DNA of 64,000 nt from Thalassoglobus neptunius (GCF_007859735.1 NZ_SIHI01000001.1:519910-583909); one strand, 5' to 3'; positions 44,123 to 54,861 are shown, numbered from the stretch's first letter. Notes: generated by a model from the letters alone, not told the origin. Translations and numbers: made by a program.

Positions 44123-46762
44123 ATGAGCCTCCGCATGACGAGTTCCGATTCTTCCGGGATCCTGCACTGTCCACTTCCGTTCCCAATTCTTGTAGCACTG
44201 CTGCTTCAGGTGGCTGTTGCAGCCTCCGCAGAGGAGTTTACGCCGCGACAGCTTGAGTTTTTCGAGAAGAAGATCCGCCCCGTTCTGGTTGAACGATGCT
44301 ATGAGTGTCATTCCGCAGAGGCGGAGTTGACCGAAGGAGGACTGCGCGTCGATCTGCGGGAAGCACTGTTGCAGGGAGGAGATTCAGGCGCTGCCGTTGC
44401 TCCAAACAAGCCTGCGGAAAGTTTGATCCTCAAGGCTCTTGAGTATCGAGACGGTCTTGAAATGCCTCCAGACGGACGGCTCGATGAGAAAGTCGTGAAT
44501 GACTTTCGTCGTTGGATTGAAATGGGGGCTCCCGATACACGCCAGGGGGATCTGGCAGGCGAGAAAGAAGCTTCGCCGTCGATCCAGGAGCTTGCCGATT
44601 CTTTGTGGTCGCTTCAACCGGTGCGAAGTCCTCCAGTTCCGGAAGTTGTCCACGACGAATGGCCGCGTTCATCGATCGACCATTTTCTTCTGAGCGAAAT
44701 GGAAGAAAGAGATATTTCCCCGGTCGCGGACGCCACTCCCGAGAAGCTCTTGCGGCGTGTCTCGCTTGATTTGGTTGGTTTTCCTCCGAGTTCGGATCAG
44801 GTTCGGGAATTTCTTTCTGATCCCAGTTTTTCCGCTTACGCACGCTACGTCGATTCGCTTCTCGCTTCGCCTCAGTTCGGTGAACGGTGGGCTCGGCACT
44901 GGTTTGATGTCGCAAGATATGCAGAGTCTGCAGGAAACAGCCGCGACGTTCTGATGCCATATGCCTGGCGGTACCGGGACTACGTTATCGACGCGATCAA
45001 TGACGACATCTCTTATGACCGCTTTATTCAGGAGCAAATTGCCGGAGACCTTCTCGACGCAAAAACTCACACTCAGCGGGAACGATTGCAAGTTGCCACC
45101 GGTTTTCTGGCGATTGGTTCCAAGAGCTTGAACGGTGGAAATTTGACGCTCGATCTTGCCGACGATCAAATCGATGTGATCGGAAAAGCTGTTTTGGGGC
45201 TCACCGTCAGTTGTGCTCGGTGCCATGATCACAAGTTCGATCCGATTCCCACGGCGGACTATTACGCTCTTGCGGGGATTTTTCAGAGCACGGAAACACT
45301 CTACGGCGGTTCGATCAGGCGTCCAAAGGATTTGAAAGCGAAGCTGGACGTCTACCTTCCCATTGGAGCGGAGTCGGAACTGGCTCAGGTGGATGGCTAC
45401 CTTCAAGTTGTGGAGGAATTGGCGGAATTGAAAAAGAAACGAACCAAAGCCACAGCCAAGGTTCGCAAGTTAGAGAAAGCGCTGCCGGAGAATTGGAAAG
45501 AGCTGGAAAAGTCATTGGCGGATGCAGGTGATCAGCTTCCATTGGAGTTTGTCTCGGTTTCCGACGAAGAGGAAACGGCCGAAGGCGACGACGGTGATGA
45601 AGAAGATGTTGAGCAGGGAGTCGGCGAGCAAATCGCCGTTTATCGACAGGCTCAGCGTGAGAATCAATCGCTGATTCGGAAGATTGCCGAGCTTGAGGGA
45701 CAGGAGGCACCGGAGATTTCGTTCGCCATCGGCGTTCGGGACAAAGCCAAAGTGAAAGACTTCCCGATTCAGATTCGCGGGGAGAAAAGTCAGGCGGGGG
45801 AAGTCGTGAAACGCGGTTTCCTTTCCGTAATTTCACTCGAGGGGCAGCCGGGAATTTCCTCGAAAGAGAGCGGTCGATGGGAACTTGCACAGTGGTTAAC
45901 CGATGAAGATCAGCCTCTAACGCCTCGCGTGGCTGTCAATCGAATTTGGATGCACCTCTTTGGCAAAGGGTTGGTCGAATCGATCGACAATTTCGGAGTC
46001 AATAGTTCACCGCCCAGCCATCCTGAGTTACTCGATCACCTCGCGTATCGCTTTGTCCATGAGTTTTCGTGGTCGCGGAAGGCGATGGTTCGCGAAATCG
46101 TGTTGTCGCGTGCGTATCGACTGGCCACGACTTCGAACGATCACAATGAGGAGCTCGATGCTCAAAATGAAATGTACTGGCGTGGGACTCGGCGCAGAGT
46201 GGATGCGGAAGTGTTGCGGGATTCCATGCTGAGAATCAGTGGGGAACTGCAACTTGACCGGCCCGAAGCTTCGATTGTCACGCAAATTGGCGAAGGCGAA
46301 GTTGGGCGGGGAATCAAAGTTGAACTGTTGGATCAGCCTTATCCGTATCGAAGCGTCTATCTCCCGATTATCCGCGGCATTATTCCGGAGTTCTTAAAGG
46401 TCTTCGATTTTCCGGAACCCTCCAATCCTCAGGGTGTTCGGTTTGCGACCAATGTTCCGTCGCAGTCTTTGTTCTTGATGAACAGTCCCTTTGTGCTCGA
46501 TTGCAGTGAACATGCTGCCCGGTCGTTACTGAATCACAAAGCTTCGGACACTGAAATGATCGAGGAGTTGTATCTGCGGGTGTTTTGCAGGAAGCCGCTT
46601 CCAGATGAGGAATCGCGTCTTCTGGGCTACATCGATTCGTGGAAATCGGGGGCTGACGCGGATGAGAAAAATCGCGGTGACTTGCCGGAATCTGACGTGA
46701 TGCTGTGGTCGACGGTTTGTCAGGCTGTCTTTGCTTCGGCGGAGTTTCGATATGTCGATTAA
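44123..46762 (+). CDS. PSCyt1-DUF1549-DUF1553 protein
   Basis: An 879-residue exported protein found mainly in planctomycetes. It has a signal peptide (FPILVALLLQVAVAASA), then a PSCyt1 haem-type motif C59-Y-E-C62-H63 (IRPVLVERCYECHSAEAEL). DUF1549 follows with RRVSLDLVGFPPS, GERWARHWFDVARYAES, and a second CxxCH C364-A-R-C367-H368 (CARCHDHKFDPI). A charged coiled region of about 100 residues (EELAELKKKRTKATAKVRKL) comes next. DUF1553 (PRVAVNRIWMHLFGKGLV, FGVNSSPPSHPELLD, SQSLFLMNSPFV) closes it. It forms a pair with the DUF1501 gene 3 bp downstream. The substrate is unknown; a redox role in polymer degradation is often suggested. Confidence 0.93.
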   Translation: MSLRMTSSDSSGILHCPLPFPILVALLLQVAVAASAEEFTPRQLEFFEKKIRPVLVERCYECHSAEAELTEGGLRVDLREALLQGGDSGAAVAPNKPAESLILKALEYRDGLEMPPDGRLDEKVVNDFRRWIEMGAPDTRQGDLAGEKEASPSIQELADSLWSLQPVRSPPVPEVVHDEWPRSSIDHFLLSEMEERDISPVADATPEKLLRRVSLDLVGFPPSSDQVREFLSDPSFSAYARYVDSLLASPQFGERWARHWFDVARYAESAGNSRDVLMPYAWRYRDYVIDAINDDISYDRFIQEQIAGDLLDAKTHTQRERLQVATGFLAIGSKSLNGGNLTLDLADDQIDVIGKAVLGLTVSCARCHDHKFDPIPTADYYALAGIFQSTETLYGGSIRRPKDLKAKLDVYLPIGAESELAQVDGYLQVVEELAELKKKRTKATAKVRKLEKALPENWKELEKSLADAGDQLPLEFVSVSDEEETAEGDDGDEEDVEQGVGEQIAVYRQAQRENQSLIRKIAELEGQEAPEISFAIGVRDKAKVKDFPIQIRGEKSQAGEVVKRGFLSVISLEGQPGISSKESGRWELAQWLTDEDQPLTPRVAVNRIWMHLFGKGLVESIDNFGVNSSPPSHPELLDHLAYRFVHEFSWSRKAMVREIVLSRAYRLATTSNDHNEELDAQNEMYWRGTRRRVDAEVLRDSMLRISGELQLDRPEASIVTQIGEGEVGRGIKVELLDQPYPYRSVYLPIIRGIIPEFLKVFDFPEPSNPQGVRFATNVPSQSLFLMNSPFVLDCSEHAARSLLNHKASDTEMIEELYLRVFCRKPLPDEESRLLGYIDSWKSGADADEKNRGDLPESDVMLWSTVCQAVFASAEFRYVD

Positions 46763-46765
46763 ACA

Positions 46766-48199
46766 ATGTCTCGTCGAAGTTTGGATGGGAATGGAAGGGG
46801 AAATGGGATGGTGACACCGCTTCAAACGATTGGTTCGCGAAGGCAGCTTTTGCAGTCCGCGACATGTGGAATTGGCTACCTGGCGTTAATGGGATTGTGC
46901 AAGGATTCTCTGGCCGTCGGTCAGGGGAAGTCTCCGCTTCAACCAAAAGTTCCGCATCATCCTGCTCGTGCAAAGCAGTTGATTTTCCTTCACATGCGCG
47001 GCGGTCCGTCCGCCATGGAGACGTTCGAACGCAAGCCGGAACTCGACGCTCAGGCGGGAAAAGTTGCCAAATCGAAGTCGCGGAAACTGACTCCATCTCA
47101 TTGGAAGTGGCGGCAGCGAGGAGGGTCCGGATTGTGGGTCTCGGACTTGTTCCCGCATCAAGCTGAGCATGCGGATGACCTCTGCGTTCTTTCTGGGATG
47201 CACACCGATATTTCCAATCACACGCCTGCCATGCTGCAGCTTCATACTGGCAGCTTCGCATTCACGCGTCCGTCGATGGGGGCATGGATTCTGTATGGGC
47301 TCGGGACCGAGAATCAGGACTTACCCGGCTTTGTCAGCCTCTGTCCTCCGCTGATTAATGGGGGAGCGAAAAACTACGGATCGGCGTTTTTGCCAGCGAT
47401 TTATCAGGGAACGGCGATTGGAGACATCAAGACGCCGATTCAGGATGCGAAAATCGGGAACATCGAGAACGGCCGATTGACTCATCGGCAGCAACGTCGG
47501 CAGTTGGATTTGATTCAGGCAATGAATCGGTCAACAGCCACGGCCCATCCCGAGGATTCTCAAATTGATGGGGTGATCGAGTCGTTCGAGCTCGCATTCC
47601 GAATGCAGGCTGAGGTTCCAACGGTGTTCGATATTTCCGGAGAAACGCAATCGACGCTCGATCGCTACGGAATTGGGGAGAAGAAGCCAAGTGACAATTT
47701 CGGTCGACAGTGCCTTCTCGCACGACGAATGATCGAGTCAGGGGTGCGGGTGGTCGAGGTTTGCGACGAATTCTGGGATCAGCACAATAATCTGGTCAAA
47801 GGGCACGAAAGTCGTGCAGCTGCCACGGATCAGCCGATCGGTGCTTTGCTGGCGGATTTGAAAGAACGAGGAATGCTCGACGATACGCTGGTTGTTTGGG
47901 GCGGGGAATTCGGAAGAACTCCGGACACCGCGCAAAAAACTCTCGATGGCCGAGACCACAATGCCAAGGGGTACACGATGTGGTTGGCGGGTGGGGGAGT
48001 TCGGGGAGGGTTTCAGCATGGCAAGACCGACGAACTCGGATATGAGGCAGTTGAAGGACGTGTTCATTTACACGATCTTCATGCCACAATCCTGCACTTG
48101 CTTGGCCTCGATCACAAACAATTGACGTATCGATACGCGGGCCGCGATTTCCGCCTTACTGACGTTCATGGAGTGGTTGTTGACGAAGTGTTGGGTTAA
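46766..48199 (+). CDS. DUF1501 family protein (Tat-exported, sulfatase-like fold)
   Basis: A 477-residue protein with a twin-arginine signal (IGSRRQLLQSATCGIGYLAL). The mature part follows the DUF1501 plan: KQLIFLHMRGGPSAMETF, CVLSGMHTDISNHTPAM, SFAFTRPSMGAWILYGLG, GVRVVEVCDEFWDQHNN, VVWGGEFGRTPDTA and GRDHNAKGYTMWLAGGGV. DUF1501 proteins are distantly related to alkaline phosphatase/sulfatase folds; the DH and GGEFGR blocks would form the metal site. It is 3 bp after the DUF1549/DUF1553 gene, and the two are paired in nearly all planctomycetes, so they probably act together in the periplasm. Confidence 0.93.
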   Translation: MSRRSLDGNGRGNGMVTPLQTIGSRRQLLQSATCGIGYLALMGLCKDSLAVGQGKSPLQPKVPHHPARAKQLIFLHMRGGPSAMETFERKPELDAQAGKVAKSKSRKLTPSHWKWRQRGGSGLWVSDLFPHQAEHADDLCVLSGMHTDISNHTPAMLQLHTGSFAFTRPSMGAWILYGLGTENQDLPGFVSLCPPLINGGAKNYGSAFLPAIYQGTAIGDIKTPIQDAKIGNIENGRLTHRQQRRQLDLIQAMNRSTATAHPEDSQIDGVIESFELAFRMQAEVPTVFDISGETQSTLDRYGIGEKKPSDNFGRQCLLARRMIESGVRVVEVCDEFWDQHNNLVKGHESRAAATDQPIGALLADLKERGMLDDTLVVWGGEFGRTPDTAQKTLDGRDHNAKGYTMWLAGGGVRGGFQHGKTDELGYEAVEGRVHLHDLHATILHLLGLDHKQLTYRYAGRDFRLTDVHGVVVDEVLG

Positions 48200-48247
48200 A
48201 GATGAGAATTCACGCAAAATTCTCGCGGGAACAGTTGGGACTCATCG

Positions 48248-48276
48248 TTGACAAACGCATTGAGCACCAGTAACAT
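48248..48276 (+). promoter_or_regulatory. Promoter of the S10-spc ribosomal block
   Basis: TTGACA (48248-48253), a 17-bp spacer and TAACAT (48271-48276). The predicted start of transcription is near 48283, giving a leader of about 95 nt before rpsJ. A hairpin (CGTTTCCC/GGGAACG with one bulge, 48281-48300) lies at the predicted 5' end. Confidence 0.72.
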
Positions 48277-48377
48277 CCCTCGTTTCCCACTGCGGGAACG
48301 GCACAGTCTACGTCTCTAAGTGCCACAGCTATAAAAATTTAAGACGTTTTTGAGTTAATCTTTTGAGGAAGTGAACG

Positions 48378-48695
48378 GTGGCTTCGAACGAGCGGATCCG
48401 AATTCGGATGGAAGCTTTTGATCATTCCGTCCTTGACCAGTCGGCGTCGGAAATCGTCGATACGGCGAAGCGGACCGGCGCGATCGTTCATGGACCAATT
48501 CCGTTGCCGACCCGCATTGAGCGGTACACGGTGTTGCGGAGTCCTCACGTGAATAAAAAGTCTCGCGAGCAGTTCGAAGTTCGGACTCACAAGCGAGTTA
48601 TTGATATTGTTCAGCCGACGGGCAAGACGATTGATGCTTTGAATAAGCTCTCGTTGCCTGCGGGTGTTGATATCAAGATTAAGGCCTCTACCTAG
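48378..48695 (+). CDS. rpsJ: 30S ribosomal protein S10
   Basis: A 105-residue S10, first gene of the S10 block. [46 protein letters not shown] and [15 protein letters not shown] are characteristic. The start is GTG 48378, 7 bp after GAGGAAG. No tuf, fusA, rpsG or rpsL precedes it; the upstream neighbour is the unrelated DUF1501 gene. The 194-bp gap before rplC is larger than usual and holds nothing I recognise. Confidence 0.97.
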   Translation: MASNERIRIRMEAFDHSVLDQSASEIVDTAKRTGAIVHGPIPLPTRIERYTVLRSPHVNKKSREQFEVRTHKRVIDIVQPTGKTIDALNKLSLPAGVDIKIKAST

Positions 48696-48889
48696 TATTC
48701 GGGGTGAGGCGTCCAGTTGAGTGAGTCTCGGCTGGTGATCGTCTGTGGCGCTACGGACTGGCGTGGGTGGATCGAAGCCTCTTGTTGGGGCAATTGCCTG
48801 CTAAGGCGCGATTCGGCCGTTCCGTTTGTCGTGTGGATAAATCTGGGGCCGCTAGTGTTCCCTGTGAAGTAGATAAAAGAGGTTGAGCC

Positions 48890-49615
48890 ATGCCAGTTGG
48901 GCTCCTCGGAAAAAAAGTTGGAATGACGCAGGTGTACGACGCTAATGGTGTCGTTGTGCCTGTGACTGTGATTGAATTGGGGCCGTGTACCGTCCTGCAG
49001 GTTAAGACTGTAGACAGTGATGGCTACGAAGCGGTTCAGGTTGGATTTGAAGATAAGCTGAGTCAGAAGGATTTGGCTCGTCCCGAAAGTCAGCGGAAGC
49101 GAACTCGAGCGAATCGTGCTGAGCGGGGACATGTTGTTGCTCTGAAGAGTAAGCGACAGCAAGCCATGGCTGAGCGAGGTGTGGAAGCACCTCCGAAAGC
49201 TGGGTGTGAAGCTAAGCGATTTATTCGTGAGTTTCGTGTCGACGGCGAGCAGCACGGTCTTGATGTTGGTCAAGAGTTGCGAGCTGATGTCTTTGCTGAT
49301 GTGAAGGCAGTGGATGTCGTGGCGACCAGTAAGGGTCGCGGAACCACTGGTGTGATGAAGCGTCACAACTTTCAGGGTCAGCGGGCGACTCACGGTGTGA
49401 AGAAGGTTCACCGTATGCCAGGGAGTATCGGGCAGGCGACAGATCCTGCTCGTGTCTGGAAAGGCAAGCGGATGGCCGGTCGATACGGCGGAACTCAAGT
49501 GACGGTTCGGAACTTGGATGTTGTGAGTGTCGACGCTGAAAATAACATGTTATTGATTAACGGTGCTGTTCCCGGGCCGAACGGCGGGTATGTCGTGGTA
49601 CGGGTCGCGAAGTAG
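48890..49615 (+). CDS. rplC: 50S ribosomal protein L3
   Basis: A 241-residue L3. The N-terminus GLLGKKVGMTQVYD and the C-terminal SKGRGTTGVMKRHNFQGQ, HRMPGSIG and KRMAGRYGGTQVTVRNLDVV are typical. About 30 residues longer than E. coli L3: extra, basic sequence (SQRKRTRANRAERGHVVALK and the following stretch to about residue 105) is inserted after the first beta-domain. It may be a lineage-specific rRNA-contacting loop. The next gene starts 10 bp downstream. Confidence 0.96.
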   Translation: MPVGLLGKKVGMTQVYDANGVVVPVTVIELGPCTVLQVKTVDSDGYEAVQVGFEDKLSQKDLARPESQRKRTRANRAERGHVVALKSKRQQAMAERGVEAPPKAGCEAKRFIREFRVDGEQHGLDVGQELRADVFADVKAVDVVATSKGRGTTGVMKRHNFQGQRATHGVKKVHRMPGSIGQATDPARVWKGKRMAGRYGGTQVTVRNLDVVSVDAENNMLLINGAVPGPNGGYVVVRVAK

Positions 49616-49625
49616 GTGGAGCGCA

Positions 49626-50300
49626 ATGTCAGAGCAAAATCAAGTATCCGCGCCAGTTCGCGACATGTCCGGTGGTGACCTCGGTGTTTACGAGTTCGAT
49701 GGTGCTGATCTGGCCGATCGAATCAGTAAGCAGTTGCTGCACGATGTTGTCGTGATGTACGAGGCGAATCGTCGTCAGGGAACATTTCGCACAAAGACTC
49801 GGGGAGAAGTCTCCGGGAACAAGAAGAAGATGTTTCGGCAGAAGGGGACCGGTAACGCCCGTATGGGTACGAAGCGGTCGCCGATTCGAGTTGGCGGTGG
49901 TCACGCGTTTGCGAAACGACCTCGTGATTTCAGCTATCGGCTGCCTAAGAAGGCTGTTCGGTTGGCGACACGCATGGCTTTGCTGAGTAAGTTTCAGGAT
50001 AGTGAAGCGACAGTCGTTTCCGGCTTCCAGGTGGAAAGTCCTCGGACCAAGCCAATTGCGGATATGTTGAGAAGTCTCGGTGTTGCCGACTCAACGGTTT
50101 TGCTGGTCATTCCTGAATACAATGTTGATGTTTGGAAGTCAGCGAGAAACATCCCGAATCTCTGGGTTGCTCCGCTGAAAGAGATGAACGCATATTCGTT
50201 GCTCCATCAGAAGAAGCTCGTCATTACTCAAGAAGCGATTGACCTCGCGAGAGAAGGGCGGTTGGCTCCTGTCGAGTCGGAAGCTGTTTCCGCAGAGTAG
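49626..50300 (+). CDS. rplD: 50S ribosomal protein L4
   Basis: A 224-residue L4 with YEFDGADLADRISKQLLHDV, TFRTKTRGEVSGNKKKMFRQ, the extended loop KGTGNARMGTKRSPIRVGGG, and the C-terminal TVLLVIPEYNVDVWKSARNI. ATG 49626 follows a GGAG ribosome binding site; an in-frame start within rplC is rejected. In enterobacteria L4 represses its own operon; no equivalent leader site can be shown here. Confidence 0.96.
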   Translation: MSEQNQVSAPVRDMSGGDLGVYEFDGADLADRISKQLLHDVVVMYEANRRQGTFRTKTRGEVSGNKKKMFRQKGTGNARMGTKRSPIRVGGGHAFAKRPRDFSYRLPKKAVRLATRMALLSKFQDSEATVVSGFQVESPRTKPIADMLRSLGVADSTVLLVIPEYNVDVWKSARNIPNLWVAPLKEMNAYSLLHQKKLVITQEAIDLAREGRLAPVESEAVSAE

Positions 50301-50338
50301 TCAATGAGTGTTGTTGCAACGGTCAAAAGAGGTGAGTT

Positions 50339-50632
50339 GTGGCTGGAATCGAATTGGAATCACATCAGGTGGTGCTTCGCCCGCTCGTGACTGAGAAGGG
50401 TGTTCACCAGTCAGAAAAATATAATGCGTACGCTTTCGAAGTGAATCGAATGGCGAACAAAGAAGATGTTCGCAAAGCTGTCGAGGAACTTTGGGGTGTT
50501 CGTGTCGTCGCTGTGCGGACTCAGAATCGTCGGGGAAAGCCTCGCCGAAGTCGTCTGAATCAGGGACAGACAAGCGATTGGAAAAAAGCAATCGTTCAGT
50601 TGCACGAAGATGACCGGATCAACTTCTTCTAA
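50339..50632 (+). CDS. rplW: 50S ribosomal protein L23
   Basis: A 97-residue L23, located at the ribosome exit tunnel. VVLRPLVTEKGVHQSEKYNA, FEVNRMANKEDVRKAVEELW and RRGKPRRSRLNQGQTSDWKK are family motifs. GTG 50339 is used, preceded by AGAGGTGAG. Confidence 0.95.
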   Translation: MAGIELESHQVVLRPLVTEKGVHQSEKYNAYAFEVNRMANKEDVRKAVEELWGVRVVAVRTQNRRGKPRRSRLNQGQTSDWKKAIVQLHEDDRINFF

Positions 50633-50719
50633 GAAGTGTTCCCGTCGCAGCTACGGTTCGGATCAAGCGAGAGGAAACGGGTGCAGGTTTAATCTGCAGC
50701 GAAGTTATTAGGTGAAATC

Positions 50720-51592
50720 ATGGGAATTCGATTTTATAAGCCAATCACACCAGGTCGCCGCGGAGCGTCTGTGAGTGATTTCGCTGAGATCACCGATCCA
50801 AAGAAGCGCCCTGAGAAATCATTGACGGTTCGCCTCGTTCGGAGTGGCGGCCGAAATCACCACGGGAAGATTACCGTTCGGCATCGTGGTGGTGGTCATC
50901 GAAAACTGTATCGGATTATCGACTTCAAGCGACGAGTCGATGATGTTCCGATGACTGTGACACACATCGAGTACGATCCAAACCGATCGGCTCGAATCGC
51001 TTTGATCGAGTATCAATGTCCTGAGTCCGGAAAGCTCGTGAAGAGCTACATCCTCGCCCCTGAAGGGTTGAAGGCTGGGGACACGATCTCGAACGGTGAG
51101 AATGCAGAACCGACCGTTGGCAACTGCCTGCCAATGTCGAAGATCCCTCAGGGGACACAGATTCACAATATCGAAATGCAGCCTGGCCGAGGCGGACAGA
51201 TGGTCCGAAGTGCCGGGAACTACGCGGTGTTGAATGCAAGTGAAAAAGGATGGGCTCAAGTGACCCTTCCTTCCGGTGAAGTCCGTCGTTTGCCTGCTAA
51301 TTGCCGGGCGACGATCGGTGTGATCAGTAACTCCGAGCACTCGAAGATTGTTCTGGGGAAAGCTGGTCGAGTCCGCTGGAAAGGTCGACGCCCTCACGTT
51401 CGTGGTACTGTGATGAATCCTGTCGCTCACCCAATGGGTGGGGGAGAAGGCCGGAACTCGGGTGGACGTCATCCTTGTAGCCCGACTGGTAAACTTGCGA
51501 AAGGTGGAAACACTCGTAAGCGACGAAAACCATCGACCAAAGCGATCATTCGTCGGCGTCGTTCTCGCCGGTATGGTCAGAAGAAGGCTTAA
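50720..51592 (+). CDS. rplB: 50S ribosomal protein L2
   Basis: A 290-residue L2 near the peptidyl transferase centre. [75 protein letters not shown] and the C-terminal [20 protein letters not shown] are conserved, including the functional His region. Slightly longer than E. coli L2 at both ends. Confidence 0.97.
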   Translation: MGIRFYKPITPGRRGASVSDFAEITDPKKRPEKSLTVRLVRSGGRNHHGKITVRHRGGGHRKLYRIIDFKRRVDDVPMTVTHIEYDPNRSARIALIEYQCPESGKLVKSYILAPEGLKAGDTISNGENAEPTVGNCLPMSKIPQGTQIHNIEMQPGRGGQMVRSAGNYAVLNASEKGWAQVTLPSGEVRRLPANCRATIGVISNSEHSKIVLGKAGRVRWKGRRPHVRGTVMNPVAHPMGGGEGRNSGGRHPCSPTGKLAKGGNTRKRRKPSTKAIIRRRRSRRYGQKKA

Positions 51593-51650
51593 CACGCAAC
51601 GTTTTTGAATCAAGAGTTGAAGCGAACGCTTCTATCGAAGAGGTTTTGGA

Positions 51651-51920
51651 ATGAGTCGATCACTGAAGAAGGGGCCTTATGTTGATGAGAAGCTCCTGAA
51701 GAAGATCGCGAAACTCGAAGAGAGTGGTCGCAAGGACTCCATTAAGACATGGGCTCGTCGTTCGACGATCTCTCCGGAGTTTATCGGCCACACCTTTCTC
51801 GTGCACAACGGACGACAACACGTTCAGGTGTACGTGACAGAAGATATGGTCGGACACAAGCTGGGAGAGTTTTCTCCCACGCGGACGTTCCGTGGCCACG
51901 GAGCAAAAGGAAATCGATAA
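51651..51920 (+). CDS. rpsS: 30S ribosomal protein S19
   Basis: An 89-residue S19. [39 protein letters not shown] and [14 protein letters not shown] are all typical. Standard position after rplB. Confidence 0.97.
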   Translation: MSRSLKKGPYVDEKLLKKIAKLEESGRKDSIKTWARRSTISPEFIGHTFLVHNGRQHVQVYVTEDMVGHKLGEFSPTRTFRGHGAKGNR

Positions 51921-51975
51921 ATATCGATCTGATGGACAGGCGAATTGTGGGTAGCAATACCTGCGGGAGTGGATC

Positions 51976-52320
51976 ATGGCACTGGTAAAAGCAGTTCACA
52001 GGCACGCGAGAATCTCAGCGACGAAAGTTCGTCCGTTCGCTGAACTGATTCGCGGAATGTCTGTTGAAGAAGGCCTGGAAGCGTTGAAGTATCAACCGAA
52101 TCGAGGCGCTCGGTTTTTGGAGAAGGTGTTGCGTAGCGCTGCGGCAAATGCAGAAGACCGCGGTGCTCGGAACGTTGACCATCTTCCAATTGTCGATTGT
52201 CGGGTCGATGGTGGGCCGATGTTTAAGAGGCTTCAACCACGTGCCCGTGGGATGGCTTTTCTCATTCGACGTCGATTCGCGCATATTCATGTCGCGATTG
52301 ATGCTCCTGAAGTGGAATAG
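51976..52320 (+). CDS. rplV: 50S ribosomal protein L22
   Basis: A 114-residue L22 that lines the exit tunnel. HRHARISATKVRPFAELIRG, KYQPNRGARFLEKVLRSAAA, and the tunnel-loop end MFKRLQPRARGMAFLIRRRF are visible. It ends 16 bp before rpsC. Confidence 0.96.
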   Translation: MALVKAVHRHARISATKVRPFAELIRGMSVEEGLEALKYQPNRGARFLEKVLRSAAANAEDRGARNVDHLPIVDCRVDGGPMFKRLQPRARGMAFLIRRRFAHIHVAIDAPEVE

Positions 52321-52336
52321 AACAAAGGTCGGCAAG

Positions 52337-53396
<1,060 letters not shown>

Positions 53397-53696
53397 TTGT
53401 CTTCAGGACGAGGTTCTGCAGCCTTTTGTGGAGGGATGGAAGAGTCGTGCGAGGATTCCTGTTTCGAACAGGTCGTACGACTGACCTCTGAGACTTGTTC
53501 TGAAAAACGTTGTGAGGGTACGAGTGGTTCGTCGAATCACTCAATCACACGGTTCGGAATCGCTAGTTTTCGGATCGTTGAAGACCCACAGCACTCAATG
53601 GTGAGGCGTCCTGCCGCCAGTTCGAGCTAGGCCGAATGGCCATCGTGGGTTTTGAAACTTCAGAGTTAATTGTTGCCAGAAGAAGATGGTTGACTG
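53397..53696. other. 300-bp gap inside the ribosomal protein block
   Basis: No gene is recognised between rplP and rpmC. One hairpin, GAGTGGTTCG/CGAATCACTC (10 bp with one G.T wobble, about 53522-53542), is not followed by a T-run. The gap could hold a processing site, an internal promoter or a small RNA. Confidence 0.5.
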
Positions 53697-53909
53697 ATGT
53701 CGCAAGCAAATTCATTGCGTGAAATGAACGAAGAGCAACTCCAGGCTGAGTTGGAACAAACTCAACAGGAGTTGTTTCAGCTTCGGTTTCAGGCATCGAC
53801 TGAGAAACTTGACGCTCCGAGTAACTTGAAGAAGTTGAGAAGGACAATCGCGCGGATTAAAACAATCCAGCACGAACGTCTCCTGCAGGCAGCTGGCTCC
53901 GAATCGTAA
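53697..53909 (+). CDS. rpmC: 50S ribosomal protein L29
   Basis: A 70-residue L29: two helices with LREMNEEQLQAELEQTQQEL, FQLRFQASTEKLDAPSNLKK and RRTIARIKTIQHER. Length and position between rplP and rpsQ are standard. Confidence 0.95.
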   Translation: MSQANSLREMNEEQLQAELEQTQQELFQLRFQASTEKLDAPSNLKKLRRTIARIKTIQHERLLQAAGSES

Positions 53910-53963
53910 TTGGTCAGAACAGAATCATCGTATCCACTTTGAGTAGTTGAGAACCGAACAGAC

Positions 53964-54323
53964 ATGCGTACGAAGTTGATTGGCGTTGTGAAAAGCGATG
54001 GAAACCCCAAAACGCGACGGGTTGATGTCGAGCGTTTGGTTCAGCACACGAAATATCGAAAGATCGTGCGTGGGCGGACCGTCTGCTACGTCCACGACGA
54101 AGATAATACTTCAAAGATTGGTGACACTGTCGAGATCGTCGAGTGCCGACCTCGGTCGAAGACCAAGCGTTGGGAACTCGTCCGCGTCGTGAAGAGCGTG
54201 TCGGATGTCGCCAGTCAGATTAAACGCGATGAGAAGGACTCGGGCATCGCGACTGACGCCGAAATTGCTGGTGCATCAGGTGGGGCACCTGCTGTTGAAG
54301 CAAGTACATCGGACGCAGAATAG
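53964..54323 (+). CDS. rpsQ: 30S ribosomal protein S17
   Basis: A 119-residue S17. The OB-fold core has LIGVVKSDGNPKTRRVDVER, VQHTKYRKIVRGRTVCYVHD and GDTVEIVECRPRSKTKRWEL. About 35 residues beyond the usual end form an acidic, Ala/Gly/Ser-rich tail (ATDAEIAGASGGAPAVEAST) that is probably disordered. Confidence 0.95.
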   Translation: MRTKLIGVVKSDGNPKTRRVDVERLVQHTKYRKIVRGRTVCYVHDEDNTSKIGDTVEIVECRPRSKTKRWELVRVVKSVSDVASQIKRDEKDSGIATDAEIAGASGGAPAVEASTSDAE

Positions 54324-54486
54324 TCCAGCGAAACAGAGAGTTGCGGATGAGCGAGCGGTTTCGTGTTGATGGATAGTAGCCATCAAAGAGATGCGGATCG
54401 TCGCTTCGCTTGTTTGGAAATGAAATTATCAGTCATGCGAGACAGCCAGGTATGGGCTGTCTGAAGAGAGTAAGGTCAGCGTCGCT

Positions 54487-54861
54487 ATGATTCAGATGCA
54501 GACAATGTTGGACGTTGCAGATAACACGGGAGCCAAAAGCGTCCGTTGTATCCGAGTTCTTGGCGGAACGCGTCGTCGTACGGCCGGACTTGGCGATGTT
54601 ATTATCGTTGCAATTCAGAAGTCGATTGCTGGTGCTCCTGATGCTTTCCGTAAAGGAAAAGTGACACGGGGAGTGATTGTTCGAGCCCGCAAGGGGACTC
54701 GTCGAGACGACGGAAGTTACGTCCGATTTGACAGTAACGCAGTGGTGTTGGTCGACCCGGATGGAAATCCGCGAGGAACACGTATTTTCGGGGCAGTTGC
54801 CCGGGAACTTCGTGATCGTCGATTCATGAAGATTATTAGCCTCGCGAACGAAGTGGTGTGA
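54487..54861 (+). CDS. rplN: 50S ribosomal protein L14
   Basis: A 124-residue L14. [40 protein letters not shown] and [20 protein letters not shown] are diagnostic. Its TGA is 2 bp before the ATG of rplX. The preceding 163-bp gap has no recognised feature. Confidence 0.97.
   Translation: MIQMQTMLDVADNTGAKSVRCIRVLGGTRRRTAGLGDVIIVAIQKSIAGAPDAFRKGKVTRGVIVRARKGTRRDDGSYVRFDSNAVVLVDPDGNPRGTRIFGAVARELRDRRFMKIISLANEVV

Noticed and set aside
46380..47261. Open frame of 293 codons antisense to the DUF1549/DUF1553-DUF1501 junction
   Set aside because: It crosses two well-supported genes on the other strand and has no domain or start signal.
48692..49498. Long open frame (268 codons) antisense to rplC
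   Set aside because: It is a shadow of the rplC reading frame. Composition (Ser/Thr/His-rich) and the lack of motifs are typical of antisense frames in ribosomal genes.
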